From the NCBI GenBank assembly GCA_036426205.1, contig CM071570.1, forward strand, positions 142,034,563 to 142,098,562: a stretch of 64,000 bases of DNA, given 5' to 3'. Source of the stretch: Ascaphus truei. Lineage: Eukaryota > Chordata > Amphibia > Anura > Ascaphidae. Under the pieces are notes generated by a model. It searched no databases and was not told the origin of the DNA. It saw only the letters and a list, made by a program, of their open reading frames with translations. Position numbers and translations under genes: made by a program. Of this stretch, positions 23,601-34,124 are shown piece by piece (positions within the stretch are counted from its first letter, which is position 1; each line of letters opens with the position of its first letter).

Positions 23601-26600
23601 AGAAGTGAGGTCTGAGAGAGTGAGGTCTGAAGAAGAGTGAGGTCTGAGAGAGGGTCTGCAGAGCGTGAGGTTGGAAGCGAGGTGTCTGAGAGAGTGAGTC
23701 TGAGAGAGAGTGAGGTCTGAGAGAGAGTGAGGTCTGAGAGAGGGTGAGGTCTGAGAGAGAGTGATTTCTGAGAGAGAGAGGTCTGAGAGAGAGGGTCTGC
23801 ATAGAGAGAGAGGTCTAGGAGAGAGAGAGAGAGAGGGGGGGTCTGAGAGAAGGGTGAGAGAGAGAGGTCTGAGAGAGATAGGTCTGAGAGAGAGAGAGGG
23901 TCTGAGGAGAGAGAGGTCGGAGAGAGTGTCTGGAGAGGATAGGTCTGGAACATAGAGGTCTGAGAGAGAGAGAGGTCAGAGAGAGAGAGGTCTGAGAGAG
24001 AGGGAGAGGTCTGAGATAGAGAGGTCTGAGATAGAGAGGTCTGAGAGAGAGAGAGGTCTGAGAGAGAGAGAGGTCTGAGGGAGAGAGAGAGCGAGGTCTG
24101 AGGGAGAGAGAATGAGGTCTGAGGGAGAGAGAGAGTGAGGTCTGAGAGAGTGTGGTCTGAGAGAGTGTGGTCTGAGAGAGTGAGGTCTGAGAGAGAGTGA
24201 GGTCTGAGAGTGAGAGTGTGAGTGTCTGAGAGAGACACCAACTGCGCACTGCAACTGTTAGGTATGTATATACACCTTTGTTTTTACTTTGGGCGCCACT
24301 GAAAAATCCTGATCGCCTTGGGGAGCCTTGAAAAAATCCTGATTGCCTTGGGGAGCCTTGAACCGAAAATATTTGGGAACCACTGTGTTAGAGAATGAAA
24401 TACAGGACCTTGCAGATGCATGAAATGGTTTCTTTTCTTGACGAATAACAAAAATAAATCGGAATTAAATGACATTTGCCAGATTAAATAGAGTTCTATT
24501 AAAAGTTCAGAAATCATGTGCGATTTTTTTTTTTAGTGCTGAAATCTCCTTGGATTTGCATGTTTTCACATATCAGCCTGTGAGATGTCACAGAATAAAA
24601 AGGGCAAAGCAGAATACACATTTGATTAAAACATAGGAAAATAAATGTAGAGAAGTTACACTTTATTCTATACAATTACTGATACCTTGAAAGCATGGCT
24701 TTTCTTGGGACATTTTATTTATTGATTTTCAAAATTGAGCTCCACCTATGGGGCATTTAGCTTTGAAGCATCGTAGTCTTTAGAAAGAAATAAACTACCG
24801 AGTTGACACCAATCGTTCCTGTAAACAGAGATTGTCTGACATCAGTATTTTGTTATCTTTATTGTACCTGTTAAATGGACCAAAACTTGAAATGATCAAG
24901 AATGGTGTTGGAAAGTGCCCCTTGTTTGAAATGTTAGTGACCTAACTCCCTGCAGAATATGCCCCCAATATCTTGTGGACAGTGTGCAGGTCTCACCCGT
25001 TTATTGTTTTAATTGATTACTTACGTGAAATCCCTTAACCCTTTAAATGATGGAGGTGCTTACAGCACATTGCTCTTAAAGCCTGTTAACGTTTTGCAGT
25101 AGGTTGATAGAACTAATTGCGTTGAAGACCCCTCAATCTCAAGGGGTTCGGAAGAGACCATAAAATTGACTGCGACTATTGCCTGTTGGGTATTCTACCA
25201 CCACGGATCATTGCTTCATTTGAATCCCACATATCAGAATTCATGGTTGTTTCATGACAGTACATTAGCACAAGGCAGTCTCTCACTTATTGTATATGGA
25301 AGATATGTATTTGTCTTACAGCTGTGAGAGGGAGCAACAACTGCACTAGATCAAATAAAAAAACATTAATGAAGAAGACAAATAGGGTATGTTTCATAGA
25401 TAATATAGTGCTGTTTTTCTGCTCCATTTCTGCCTCTGTTTTGCAGTCTGGAGACTGATAAACAGTCCAGAATCAGCGGTAACAATGTGCCGGAGAAATG
25501 CTCACGTGGGCATGAAGTTGAGAACAGGTTAAAGCAGGGGTGGGCAACTCTAGTCCTCAAGGGCCACGAACAGGTCAGGTTTTCAAGATATCCCTGCTTC
25601 AGCACAGGTAGTACAGTCCTCGAATGAACCACTGATTGAGCCACCTGTGCTGTAGCAGGAATATCCTGAAAACCTGGCCTGTTGGTAGCCCCTGAGGACT
25701 GGAGTTACCCATTTCCGGGTTAAAGGTAGCATAGATTCGATTCAGATAACTGTCTAATAATGTTCTTGATGTGAGCACTGTGATTTAACAACAGAATGGA
25801 ACATTATACCATTTACATCTGAACTTTATGGCATTTCATTTCGTGCCGTACTGCATTGCAAGTATTGTATACCTTGCCTACTATTTTAAACTCTAGGGAA
25901 ACAACAGTATACATGAGAATGAATTTTAACTGAACTGTGGGAGCACATAAAGTCTCAGGGCTTAGCAAGATATTTATTGAAATGACAACATGAATTGCAA
26001 TACTGCAAAAATCAGTATATAGTTTTGACACAAACCACAGGTTAGACTTGGTGTTATTCAATTTATGTATTGTTAAACTGGGCTTTTATTGTCCTTACTG
26101 TTCCTTTGAACAGTACAGTATCCTCCATACCTAAAATCTATAACCCGCATAGGGAGCATCACAGCTGTGCCTGTTTATATTGCTAATTGTATGTTATTTT
26201 CTTCTAGACACAAACAGTTAATAAACACTTTTTTTTAATGAGGACTGCTTCATGTTTGCACACACATGCTCTTTTTTAAAATTCTGCTGGCATATTGTTT
26301 TCAGTGGGCTCTGGCAAACTACATCTGCTTGTATCCGCTCTGAATCTCAATAGCTCTATCATTCTGCAATGGGGCACGGCTTTAAGCAAGGCCTTTGTAG
26401 AGAGTCAATAATGACTGCCATCTGCCACAGAGCACAGAGGTAGGAGCTAACAGACAGGCTGCGGTGACCTCTGCTTCCCCACCACTGATTAGTATTCAAA
26501 CACTGACGTATTAGGGCTGACCTTGTCCGGGCCCTCTGCCTCTCTACCTCGGCAGTGGTTCACCTGGCAGGCATTGCAATGGAGGAGAGGAACATTGTAA

Positions 26601-28247
26601 TCAGGGGACAGAGGTGTACTTTATAAACCAGATGGCGCCTATAACCCTGCGTCTTGGGACTTGACTGCTAATGCTAAAAAAATGAATCCCCAATACTATA
26701 CTATTCCATGAAGTGACACGTGAGCATATATCACTAGGCAGAATTAGGGATTTATTTTTGAAAGCTATTATCAGTACTACTTGTATAGTACAGATGAAGA
26801 CATCGCACACTATAAAGAAATTCCTCCCAAAACTATTAACGTTTTGAGCCATATTTTCTTCTCCATCACTCTAAACAGCAAATCCTGCATGGAAAGTAAA
26901 TGATAAATGGTTATACATTTATTTTTTTATACATTATAAAATGAAATTACATGGAAAGACATTATATAAATGTGTCTGTGCTTATCTATAAAGTGTGTGT
27001 GTGTATGCATGTATATACACACACACACACACACACACACATTTTGCAACTTTAATATTTAAGAGAGGGGGTCACATGGGAAAGATAGTGTTGGAATGTT
27101 CTGTTTCAGGATGTTCACAGTTCTACATTCTTAATGCCCTTTGGATTCACAATGTTGATTGACTGAATTCTTCTCTGCATGAAACATTACCTATTAGTAG
27201 ATCTTCTTTTCCCCACATGTCCCCAAGCACTACAGGATATCACAGTAATTCTTAATTTGCATTTTCCAGAATAAATGGATCAGTCGTAGCCCTATGTTGC
27301 AGAGGAGAGTATACCATGCTATGGCAGCTGTCCAACGAAAGCTTTATGTCCTAGGTGGGAATGATTTAGACTACAATAATGATCGGATTCTGGTGCGGCA
27401 CATAGACTCCTACAATATTGACACAGATCAATGGACACGCTGCAACTTCAACTTACTCACAGGCAAGTGTTCCATATGGTAAATGTGTGTACTTGAGTTT
27501 AATTCAAGAATAAAGAACAATACAATATCCTAAGTCTACATGCCCTTAGTGGAGGTCACTATTTGAATTTAGAAAATACTCTTTTTTGTAAACATATGCT
27601 CCTAGGCAGAGATTTGGTTTATTGCAATCATAACAAAATGCCTAATTTATCCTGAATGTGTTACAGAACAGCATAAACTCATCAAAGATAAGGAGTTGTT
27701 CACTATGGTTGTTGAACAACTCAGAGTGACACTTAATATATATGACAGGTCTTGGTTTGGCCTCAAGGACAGCCTTAGAAAAGGGACAAAGATTGTTGCA
27801 CACTTAAAAGTCAAAAACCTTCATAAAACTATAAAGACACCTATTGGAAAGGTGTTTAAAAGAAATAAATCAAAGTAAGCTTTATAGAAAATCATTTGCG
27901 TGTTAATTATATGGACACAGAAAGCAAAAGAAGATTGTGCCATAGAATAATCTATGAGAAGGATGAGAGAAAGCACCTTTCTAGGATTTCCATTGAAACT
28001 AATACAATGAAGCGTTCTATTAAATGCTTTGCCTTGTGACAGCAGATTCTGTAACTTCAAGAGAGTGAGGACAAAACGAAGGCCCTCATATTACACCATT
28101 AGCGTTATATGATAATATGTTCTTCTTTTAAATTCATTGTAGCGTAGCAAAAATATTAGATCGAGAACAATTGGTTGTAAGATTAAAAATCCTTTAAAAA
28201 GTTTTTAAGGGGAACAAATCCACATATGGACTGAAAAATGACAGTGG

Positions 28248-28293
<46 letters not shown>

Positions 28294-31200
28294 ACCAAAC
28301 ACTATTGTAGATGCCAAGATTCAATAAGCTGTTAACATTCACACTATTTGCCCTGATTGTAACTCAAACAGAACTTTAAAACATTAACATTATTTGATGT
28401 GTATTTTTAGTGCTGTAAGTGCAAAGCCCGAATATTTATATTGAATATGGATGATTATTTGATCATTTATCTAAAAGAAAAGACTTGTCAGGTTTAGAAA
28501 GCTCATGGTGGCCATTAAGAATAGTGTTTCCCAAACATCTCCGCGTGATCCACAGATCACACCATGGTTCTGAGGTCACCACCTAACATTCTATTAATAT
28601 GCCCCACCAAAACAGTTCATTCCCCTGGATGCAAGGGATTAAAAACCTAGTGTCGCCTTTGGTCATCAGGAGAGATTATAACCCTCTGCAGTTATTCATG
28701 CTGTATAACAAAGAAAATCCAAGATTGCTACTAAGTGAGTGTTTTACATTTACAAATTGCTTTGTTGATCTTAGTTGAGAACTTAATACAAACCTTTGAA
28801 ACCCACTATATATACTGTATAGAGCGTTGAGGCCGGATCTGTAAGATGCATCACAACCTGCAACAAACCTGTATACCTGTCCAGAACCAATATAGCCACT
28901 AGAACAATGTGCAGGAGACTATATGCAGGGACCTTTCTACTGAGAATAAAAACTTATGTTTTTCTAGGGCAAAATGAATCTGGAGTTGCTGTGCACAATG
29001 GAAGAATTTATTTAGTTGGTGGTTATTCCATTTGGACAAACGAACCTTTAGCATGTATACAGGTAAGCAACTGTGTTTCAGATATTAAGGAATGCCATGC
29101 CTTAAATGACTAAGGGGGTAAGTCTATATTGTCAGAAGTCGATAACCCCATTTAAGTCAATCGGGTCTTCTCTCAGCTGGTTGCGGTGCAATCGGTCATT
29201 TCGGACAGTTTACAATTACCCCCTAACTGTTAAATGACTTTGTTATTCTATATTGATCATGTAAAATATCTACACGTTATAACTGTGGCTACAATTGGGA
29301 TTTGTGGTCAAGTCTCGGGTCTAGATTTGGCTTTTTCCTCTGGGCATCTTCTTTCCTTCTTCTCAACTCTCATTCTGAATGTTTGTGAACTTCAACCCTT
29401 TTGACGAAAACAGCAATGAGAACATTGAATGTATTTTCCACTTGTGACCTCCGCTAATGGTCAGTGTGCGATTCCAGCAGCCTCCTCTCTGAAGGGCGCT
29501 CTCCAGTCAAGTGGGGAAGCCTGCATGATACAGAGAGGTTGAATAAAATCTAAACTGCATGTGAAGCTGCAAACATAAGCAGACAAGAAGCCATTTCTAG
29601 TGGCATTAACCCCTTGAGTGGCAGAGGGCCAAGCACTATAAGCTTTTATAAAATAAATATTATTCAGTAGAAACAAGTTAAAAAAAAGTTTACCGACATG
29701 TAAAATAAAACAATAAAGTATACAGTGTGATACAATCAATATTTGGTACGCAGTGCTTTATATTTCCCAACCACCCCTTTAAAATATACATTTTTTTAAG
29801 CGTGTGCTTTTCCTAATCGCCATACTGCCACTTTCATTGGAAATTACGAGAGAGATTTCTGCGTGTGAAGAAAACTATGTTGAGTTAAAGTTGAAATGAT
29901 TTAAGTATTTAGTAGCTCTTAAAATCACCCCAAATATTCAGCGCTCAATATTTATCTGTTATTCTTCGATAAAACCTTGTACATTTGCGCTTTGTTAACT
30001 TTACAACCGTGTACTACAAGTTATATCCCAGGTCATGTAGGAAGACAGAGGCCCCCTGGGACCGGCTGTGTAAGTTGGTTTGTGATAAGTAAGCTGCTTT
30101 TGTATCACGGCCACTAATTTAGCAGCTTTCATCTTTCCTTATGTGCATGTTGCCAGTCTGGTCTCCTTATTATGGAAATGCCTTTCCTCTGCCTGGAGAT
30201 ACTTTTTTTCTCATCACAGGGAGTAGTTAATCCCCAGTGCCAAAATTAACCCCTTTCCATATTCTTCTAATACATAAAGCTGGGGCCCGCAAGCTTTAAG
30301 GTGTTTTACACAGAAATTCAACATCAGACTTAGAGCTTCGTCTCCAGTCACTTTGTCGTTTACTTATAACAGAGCATTGCTTTTCAGGTCATACGGTATG
30401 TTGGAATTACACTAACACTGAGGGTGAGAAAACCAACTGTGTTATCAATATCATGTCCGTTAAATAACAGGGGCTTTTCCTTCAAACTTCTACACTTTAA
30501 AGCAGGAGTGGCCAACTCCAGTCCTCAAGACCCCGCAACGGGTCAGGTTTTAACGATATCACTGCTTCAGCACAGGTGGCTCAATCAGTGGCTCAATCAA
30601 AAGCCAACACTGAGTCACTGATTGAGCCACCTGTGCTGAAGCAGGGTTATCCTGAAAACCTGACCAGTTGCGGGGTTCTTGAGGACTGGACTGAAGCACC
30701 CAGGTTTTATCTCATCTCTTTTAAAAGAATGTGAATTCCCACTCCTTCTGCAGATTGAATAAAGGTGGTCATGTCTAGAAACATTTCTGCTTAATTTAGG
30801 AATCAAAGTAGCCATTTAGAATATACATATGTGAAATTAGATGTTCGTCCTGACAAATGCTCATTACAATTGATTGAAAGACTATATAAAGCAAAATCCT
30901 TTATAAAAAAACAAAAAAACAAATATGACCCTGTTTTATTAAACATCGATGAGGGTAAAATGTTACACTAAAGAAAAAAAAAAAGGCATTATTTTTACTA
31001 TGTAATTCATTAAAATGTTGTCGCATTTAAAAAAAACTCTGACATTTTGCCGATTTAGGTTACATTTCACGGCAAACATGTAAATGAGCAATCACAGGTA
31101 GCCAAACTTTATATATACACACATACGCACACATTTACTGGATTTAACCATGTGTGTTAGCAATGATCCACTAGATAGCAGCTTAAAGTGCAGAGTAGGA

Positions 31201-31927
31201 AGCTTTACAAGATTTGTGTGTGTGGGTACCCACATAGAGAACTAAAGAATAGTGATACAGTATGTGAGATAATTTGGGCAGTAGTGTTTTCGGTGAACTG
31301 AAGGGAGACGAGGGAACAGCTTGTATAAAAAATAATTTGAAACGGCTACTCCTATAAATTGTGTGGTAATTATATTTCTAATGAGAACTGAAATAAATTG
31401 GAGCACTTCACACATCATGTGTTTGTGGGAGACCAAAGCTTATACAGTAGTTATGAAAGTGTTTAAAGAAGGGGTGGCCAACGCCAGTCCTAAAAGGGCC
31501 ACCAACCGATCAGGTTTTAAGGATATACCTGCTGCAGCACAGGTGGCTGTCTTTGACTGAGCCACTGATTCAGCCACCTGTGCTGAAGCAAGGATATCCT
31601 TAAAACCTGACCTGTTGAGCGGTCTTGAGGACTGGAGTTGAGAACTCATGAGATAATACAGCCCTGGTGTGCTGTTCAATTGCTGTTCACGGTACATCAT
31701 TGTTGCAGTGTACAGTACCTGCTGTGAAATCATAATCCCCCTTTTTCTCTGTTCTGATCTATTAGGTGCTGGACATTAGCAGAGAAGGCAAGGAGGAGGT
31801 GTTCTATGGACCTACATTGCCTTTTGCTTCCAACGGAATAGCAGCATGCTTTCTTCCAGCCCCCTACTTCACGTGTCCCAATCTCCAGACTTTGCAAGTA
31901 CCTCATCACAGGATAGGCACCATGTGA
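7913..31927 (+). CDS. KLHL32: KLHL32, 3' five coding exons (spliced, 5' part outside window)
   Basis: Join of exons 7913-8639, 20374-20432, 27270-27462, 28968-29062 and 31766-31927. This gives 1236 nt, or 411 codons plus TGA, in one continuous frame with phases 1, 0, 1 and 0 at the junctions. The product contains the C-terminal part of a BACK domain followed by a Kelch propeller with six double-glycine blade motifs (IVGG, AAGG, AVGG, ISGG, VLGG, LVGG) and a short tail ending HHRIGTM. Human KLHL32 is about 620 residues, so roughly 210 N-terminal residues, including the BTB domain, lie upstream of base 1. BTB-Kelch proteins usually act as substrate adaptors for CUL3 ubiquitin ligases; the substrate of KLHL32 is not established as far as I know. 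Identity rests on the exon sequence and on convergence with MMS22L. A close KLHL paralogue is the main alternative, but the neighbour makes it unlikely. Confidence 0.9.
8640..10244. other. KLHL32 intron, little recognised
   Basis: AT-rich intron sequence. A short fragment near 8970-9020 (CCCCAACTCCAGTCCTC) looks like the end of the palindromic MITE seen at 25535. No gene is supported. Confidence 0.6.
10265..10364. repeat. Short inverted repeat
   Basis: GGGGCAAAAAAAACAGC...GTATCAAAG at 10265-10298 pairs with CTTTGATACA...TTTTTTTGGCCCC at 10330-10363. Unclassified MITE-like hairpin. Confidence 0.5.
10365..13673. other. KLHL32 intron, no gene seen
   Basis: Repeated short motifs around AAACCGCACGGTTT at 10455-10580 suggest old interspersed repeats. 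Short open frames in 11.0-12.8 kb have no recognisable domain. Nothing else could be supported. Confidence 0.5.
13682..15950. mobile_element. Non-autonomous hAT element filled with polypyrimidine
   Basis: Left end CAGGGGTGTCAAACTC and right end GCCTGACACCCCTG form hAT-type terminal inverted repeats. An 8-bp duplication flanks them: AACTATAC at 13674-13681 and AACTATAT at 15951-15958 (7 of 8). Almost the whole interior, about 13830-15850, is C/T-rich sequence of the CTCTCTCCCC type on the + strand. The long frames in it are low-complexity artefacts. Confidence 0.75.
13830..15850 (+). repeat. 2-kb polypyrimidine tract
   Basis: A near-continuous C/T run with irregular units such as TCTCACTCCCCC. 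It lies within the hAT element and within a KLHL32 intron, so the pre-mRNA would carry a CU-rich tract. Confidence 0.9.
16170..16570. mobile_element. GC-rich MITE, possibly Harbinger-like
   Basis: CpG-rich block. The ends GGGCCATAGAGG and TCTATGGACGCAGCC are partly inverted. Inner inverted pieces include GAGGTTTTCAGCC/GGCTGAAAACTCC. TAA and TTA lie at the two edges. Assignment is tentative. Confidence 0.45.
16916..16930 (+). repeat. Left target-site duplication (15 bp)
   Basis: CTTTCCTAGCTTCAA, repeated exactly at 17524-17538; the uninterrupted LTR at 61433-62761 has a single copy. Confidence 0.85.
16931..17523. mobile_element. Inverted-repeat insertion inside the LTR
   Basis: Unpaired left part (16931-17074), then arms 17075-17235 and about 17365-17523 that are reverse complements. 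They share GAATGAAAC, GCGCACCGAGGGTC and GGAAACAGTCCTGG. A 15-bp duplication flanks it. The plan is the same as at 4036-5412 and 59869-60182, but I saw no hammerhead motif in the hinge. Confidence 0.8.
18390..19215 (-). pseudogene. Ty3/gypsy pol fragment (reverse transcriptase)
   Basis: The minus strand reads an N-terminal RT segment at 19189-18839, including QVKRSIEEEVEEMLALGVIV. A second RT segment lies at 18590-18390 with MPFGMKNSQATFQCLVNRLL and the catalytic AYLDDIAVFS. The order and motifs are those of gypsy-type RT. The frame is broken between the two parts and the fragment runs straight into the truncated LTR. It is a dead copy. Confidence 0.8.
19216..20373. other. KLHL32 intron, old repeats, no gene
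   Basis: A GC-richer block at about 19320-19950 looks like an interspersed repeat but I could not find its ends. The rest is plain intron up to the exon B acceptor. Confidence 0.45.
20374..20432 (+). CDS. KLHL32: KLHL32 exon B (59 nt)
   Basis: The acceptor TTTGCAG ends at 20373 and the donor is CAG|GTAAGT. The first two bases complete a glycine codon split from exon A, giving the Kelch motif ISGGVTNTAQYQNRLMVYDP across the junction. It encodes 19 further codons and ends in phase 0. The exon supplies the double-glycine strand of the fourth blade visible in this window. It is too short to be found by length alone; phase agreement on both sides and the Kelch pattern support it. Confidence 0.92.
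20606..20762 (+). repeat. Third copy of the 'tagcgc...cttacaatctaa' repeat
   Basis: TTTATTTAGATAGCGCC to AAAGAGCTTACAATCTAA, as at 2255-2560. Confidence 0.6.
21390..21515 (-). mobile_element. End of a TTAA-type MITE
   Basis: AACTGCTGCT followed by TTAA, with AACTTAGCTAATCACTTGTC inside. It is the inverted counterpart of the left part of 55068-55536. Confidence 0.45.
21573..24385. mobile_element. Non-autonomous hAT element filled with GA-rich satellite
   Basis: Ends CAGTGGTTCCCAA and TTGGGAACCACTG are perfect terminal inverted repeats. The flanking 8 bp are TATTAGAG (21565-21572) and TGTTAGAG (24386-24393), 7 of 8 equal. Interior: GC-rich left part, a TG/TATT microsatellite (about 21990-22160) and about 2 kb of GA-rich tandem repeats (22210-24235). 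A direct repeat of GCCTTGGGGAGCCTTG lies near the right end. No real gene is inside. Confidence 0.85.
22210..24235 (+). repeat. GA-rich minisatellite, two unit types
   Basis: 22210-22560 is built from GTGTCTGTCTGCGAGAGAGA units. 22570-24235 is built mostly from GAGGTCTGAGAGAGA units, with returning blocks of the first type near 22890-23060 and 23290-23530, so there is higher-order structure. Frames up to 387 codons cross it on both strands only because the unit lacks stops. Confidence 0.9.
24394..25526. other. KLHL32 intron, nothing recognised
   Basis: Ordinary AT-rich intron; no domain, RNA gene or clear repeat end was seen. Confidence 0.5.
25535..25717. mobile_element. Palindromic hAT MITE with 8-bp duplication
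   Basis: Left CAGGGGTGGGCAACTCTAGT and right ACTGGAGTTACCCATTTCCG pair, and the interior is a near-complete palindrome (CCACTGATTGAGCCACCTG). GGTTAAAG is exact on both sides (25527-25534 and 25718-25725). Confidence 0.85.
25726..27269. other. KLHL32 intron with a TG/CA microsatellite
   Basis: No gene. A compound TGTGTG-ATGC-ACACAC microsatellite at 26993-27042 is itself palindromic. Confidence 0.6.
27270..27462 (+). CDS. KLHL32: KLHL32 exon C, ending at a GC donor
   Basis: The acceptor is TTTTCCAG and the exon starts in phase 0 at NKWISRSPMLQRRVYHAMA. It encodes 64 codons plus one base. It includes the Kelch strand LYVLGGNDLDYNNDR and the typical DSYNIDTDQWTRC blade end. The only exon end that keeps the frame with exon D is ACAG|GCAAGT at 27462, a GC rather than GT donor; the joined residues read NLLTG-QNESG. 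Reading on instead runs into a stop at about 27482. Confidence 0.92.
28249..28293 (+). repeat. (AC)n microsatellite
   Basis: About 22 uninterrupted AC units in the intron between KLHL32 exons C and D. Confidence 0.95.
28968..29062 (+). CDS. KLHL32: KLHL32 exon D (95 nt)
   Basis: The acceptor is TTTTTCTAG and the donor CAG|GTAAGC. The two leading bases complete a glycine codon from exon C, followed by 31 codons, QNESGVAVHNGRIYLVGGYS and onward to ACIQ. This is the last double-glycine Kelch blade. Phase 0 exit fits the next exon. Confidence 0.92.
29063..30494. other. KLHL32 intron, nothing recognised
   Basis: AT-rich intron, no supported feature. Confidence 0.5.
30503..30703. mobile_element. 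Second palindromic MITE copy
   Basis: GCAGGAGTGGCCAACTCCAG to GAGGACTGGACTGAAGCACC; same family as 25535-25717, with the central CAATCAGTGGCTCAATCA. Flanking duplication not recovered. Confidence 0.7.
31468..31646. mobile_element. Third palindromic MITE copy
   Basis: GGGGTGGCCAACGCCAGTCC to GAGGACTGGAGTTGAGAAC, same family, 120 nt upstream of the last KLHL32 exon. Confidence 0.7.
31766..31927 (+). CDS. KLHL32: KLHL32 last coding exon and stop
   Basis: The acceptor ATTAG ends at 31765. The exon encodes 53 codons, starting VLDISREGKEEVFYGPTLPF and ending HHRIGTM, then TGA at 31925-31927. It carries the closing strand of the propeller and the short C-terminal tail. The closing part resembles the KLHL32 C terminus that I know from mammals. 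Confidence 0.92.
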   Translation: MLDISREGKEEVFYGPTLPFASNGIAACFLPAPYFTCPNLQTLQVPHHRIGTM

Positions 31928-32673
31928 AATCATGAACGCAGGATTCGGATATGAAAAAAGAAAGAAATCTCTATCTGGGCTTGAGTAGCTTTAATGGCAA
32001 CATTGCCTTTGAAATGGATGAACACTGTTCACATCCCAGTGTTAGCTCTCCTTGGGCAAGTCACTGTATCTCATTGAGCCTATGGCATCAAAACTTAGAT
32101 TGTAAGCTCTTCAGGGCAGGGAATCATTGTGCCTGCAAAACTCTACGTACACACTCAGCGTTACATAAGAAATTATTATTATAAGGTATTTCTTCAACAA
32201 TGAACGCTTAATATGCAAAATGCTAGTCTTTCGTTAACTCTGGTTTGAATGACTTGTCTAGTAATCATATCAACTGACACAAATCTGAACAGTCACTCTC
32301 ACCCCCCACCACCCGCCCAACCCCCTGTCCGTTTTAGTACTGTATAGCTTGTTTCAACTCATGTAAAGTCTGGTAAATATTTGAGAACAGAAGAATTTAA
32401 GGGCAATATATACTGTATATATAACTGTTTTCAAACATATGCAATTTCATCAATGTGTGTGGTTACAAAGGGAATGTGGAACAAAAACAATGTATCACAA
32501 TTATTCAGTTACATATCGAGCTACAGAATGGAGATTCATATTGAAATGCATATTTAAGAGGGAGAAAAACCACAAGAAATGTGATAAAGAGTTGTTAAAC
32601 CACTGCATTTTCAACAGATTGCTATTGCTGCTAATAAGCTACTGAACAGCACACCTAAGTACATATAAATAAA
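31928..32673 (+). other. KLHL32: Probable KLHL32 3' UTR start, with a possible poly(A) signal
   Basis: Sequence downstream of the stop has no further coding potential. A SINE-tail-like segment lies at about 32020-32190. AATAAA at 32668-32673 is a possible poly(A) signal, but another occurs near 33035 and the true 3' end cannot be told from sequence alone. Confidence 0.35.
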
Positions 32674-34124
32674 ATGGGTATATACAACCCTGCATATTTA
32701 AATGTGCCATCTTGTAATGTGTGAACACCCTGATACACCCAGATTCTCAGTAGCGTTAAGGAGTTCACCTACTATAGTCTCCCATTGCAAAACACATGAA
32801 ACCAGTGTAAAAAAACATTTAACATAGAAAAGGAATCAAAGTAAAAGCTTTTAGATATTTAGTACAATGTCCCAGTCAGGACACATTAGTGGGTAGCCCT
32901 CCCTCCTTTTTATTTTGGACTCTGGAATTTAAGCAGCCGGGGAAGTATGGGCGCTAGAAGCATCCGAACTAATAGCAATTCAAAAGTGAAGTACATTTAC
33001 CATGCTCCGCTTTACCGCTCACATCATTCATTTTGGAATAAAAAAAAACTGCAGAAGTAAACATCTGGTTTCAAAGATGATATAGTAAACAAGAAAACCG
33101 TAGCATAATGCTCAGCCAATCATTTTCATGAACCCTCCTCATTGTTTTATAAACAAAGTGTCCATCAATAAGGTTTCCCATTACATGACAATTCGCTTCC
33201 AAAAAGACTTAACAAAATTGGTCAGAATTAAAATGATGTGCGTGTGGGGGGGTGGCGGGGGGAGAGAAGAGAGAAATAATTAGTAAGTTAACCCTTAAAG
33301 TAAACACTTCTGATTTAAGGCACAGACAACTGGTGTCAGTTATAAGAGGTGAATGGTTCATTAAAACATGAAACTATGCTTCATTTTAATATACCATAAG
33401 AAAACAAAATGTTTAATTGAACCTCGAGTTTCACACCGACCTCAAATACATCAGAGGGACCCATGATGTATAGAAGTGGAAACAATCGTTTAATGAACAC
33501 AATCACATTGTAATTCAGACCATGTTTTTTTGTCTTTGTGGTCATGAGTGGTTAACACCTATAGAATGAACATTAACCGTCTGAGTGCTGGAGGAGCATC
33601 CGTCACTCCTCTTCTTATTAGATCTCCCCTAGAAAGCGCATGACGGAGCAACAATTTTATGAGGCCCCTGCAGTGCCAAACCCCATTAAATGGTGGCTAC
33701 ATCATTAGGCACCCAAAGGGTTAAACAAAACACTGATTTCTAAAGAGAGCAGGAAACCAGCAGTGAACAAAATATGTAAACATTAACCATTGCAAAATTA
33801 CAGTAAGAGACACTGCCAGAAAAAAATGGTTTAAGTAATATGTGAAAATCTTTAAAAAATGTGAAGAATTATAAATGTATTATTGTACTTCAGTAATCCT
33901 TGTCCTGCATTCCATGTTGAAGATCTCCAGGGTTCGAGAGATCTTAGTTACTGTTAATTCCTTTTCTTGTAGTCTCTCCGCCCAGTTAGCTTTCCATTAG
34001 CCTCTATAAGATTCCCTGCTCTCCTCACTGCTGTACAAACGAATAATGAAATTATCAAAAGCAGTCCCCTTACCAGACCGAAAAATTGAATAAATACCTC
34101 ACCAGAACAGATTAATAGATCATA
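32674..34124. other. Intergenic, nothing recognised
   Basis: AT-rich sequence between the two convergent genes; a G-rich run at about 33245-33265. No coding potential or RNA gene seen. Confidence 0.5.

Noticed and set aside
22639..23802. 387-codon open frame on the minus strand
   Set aside because: It is made only of SLSQTSLSLRP-type repeats from a GA satellite with no stop in the unit; other frames on both strands are just as open.
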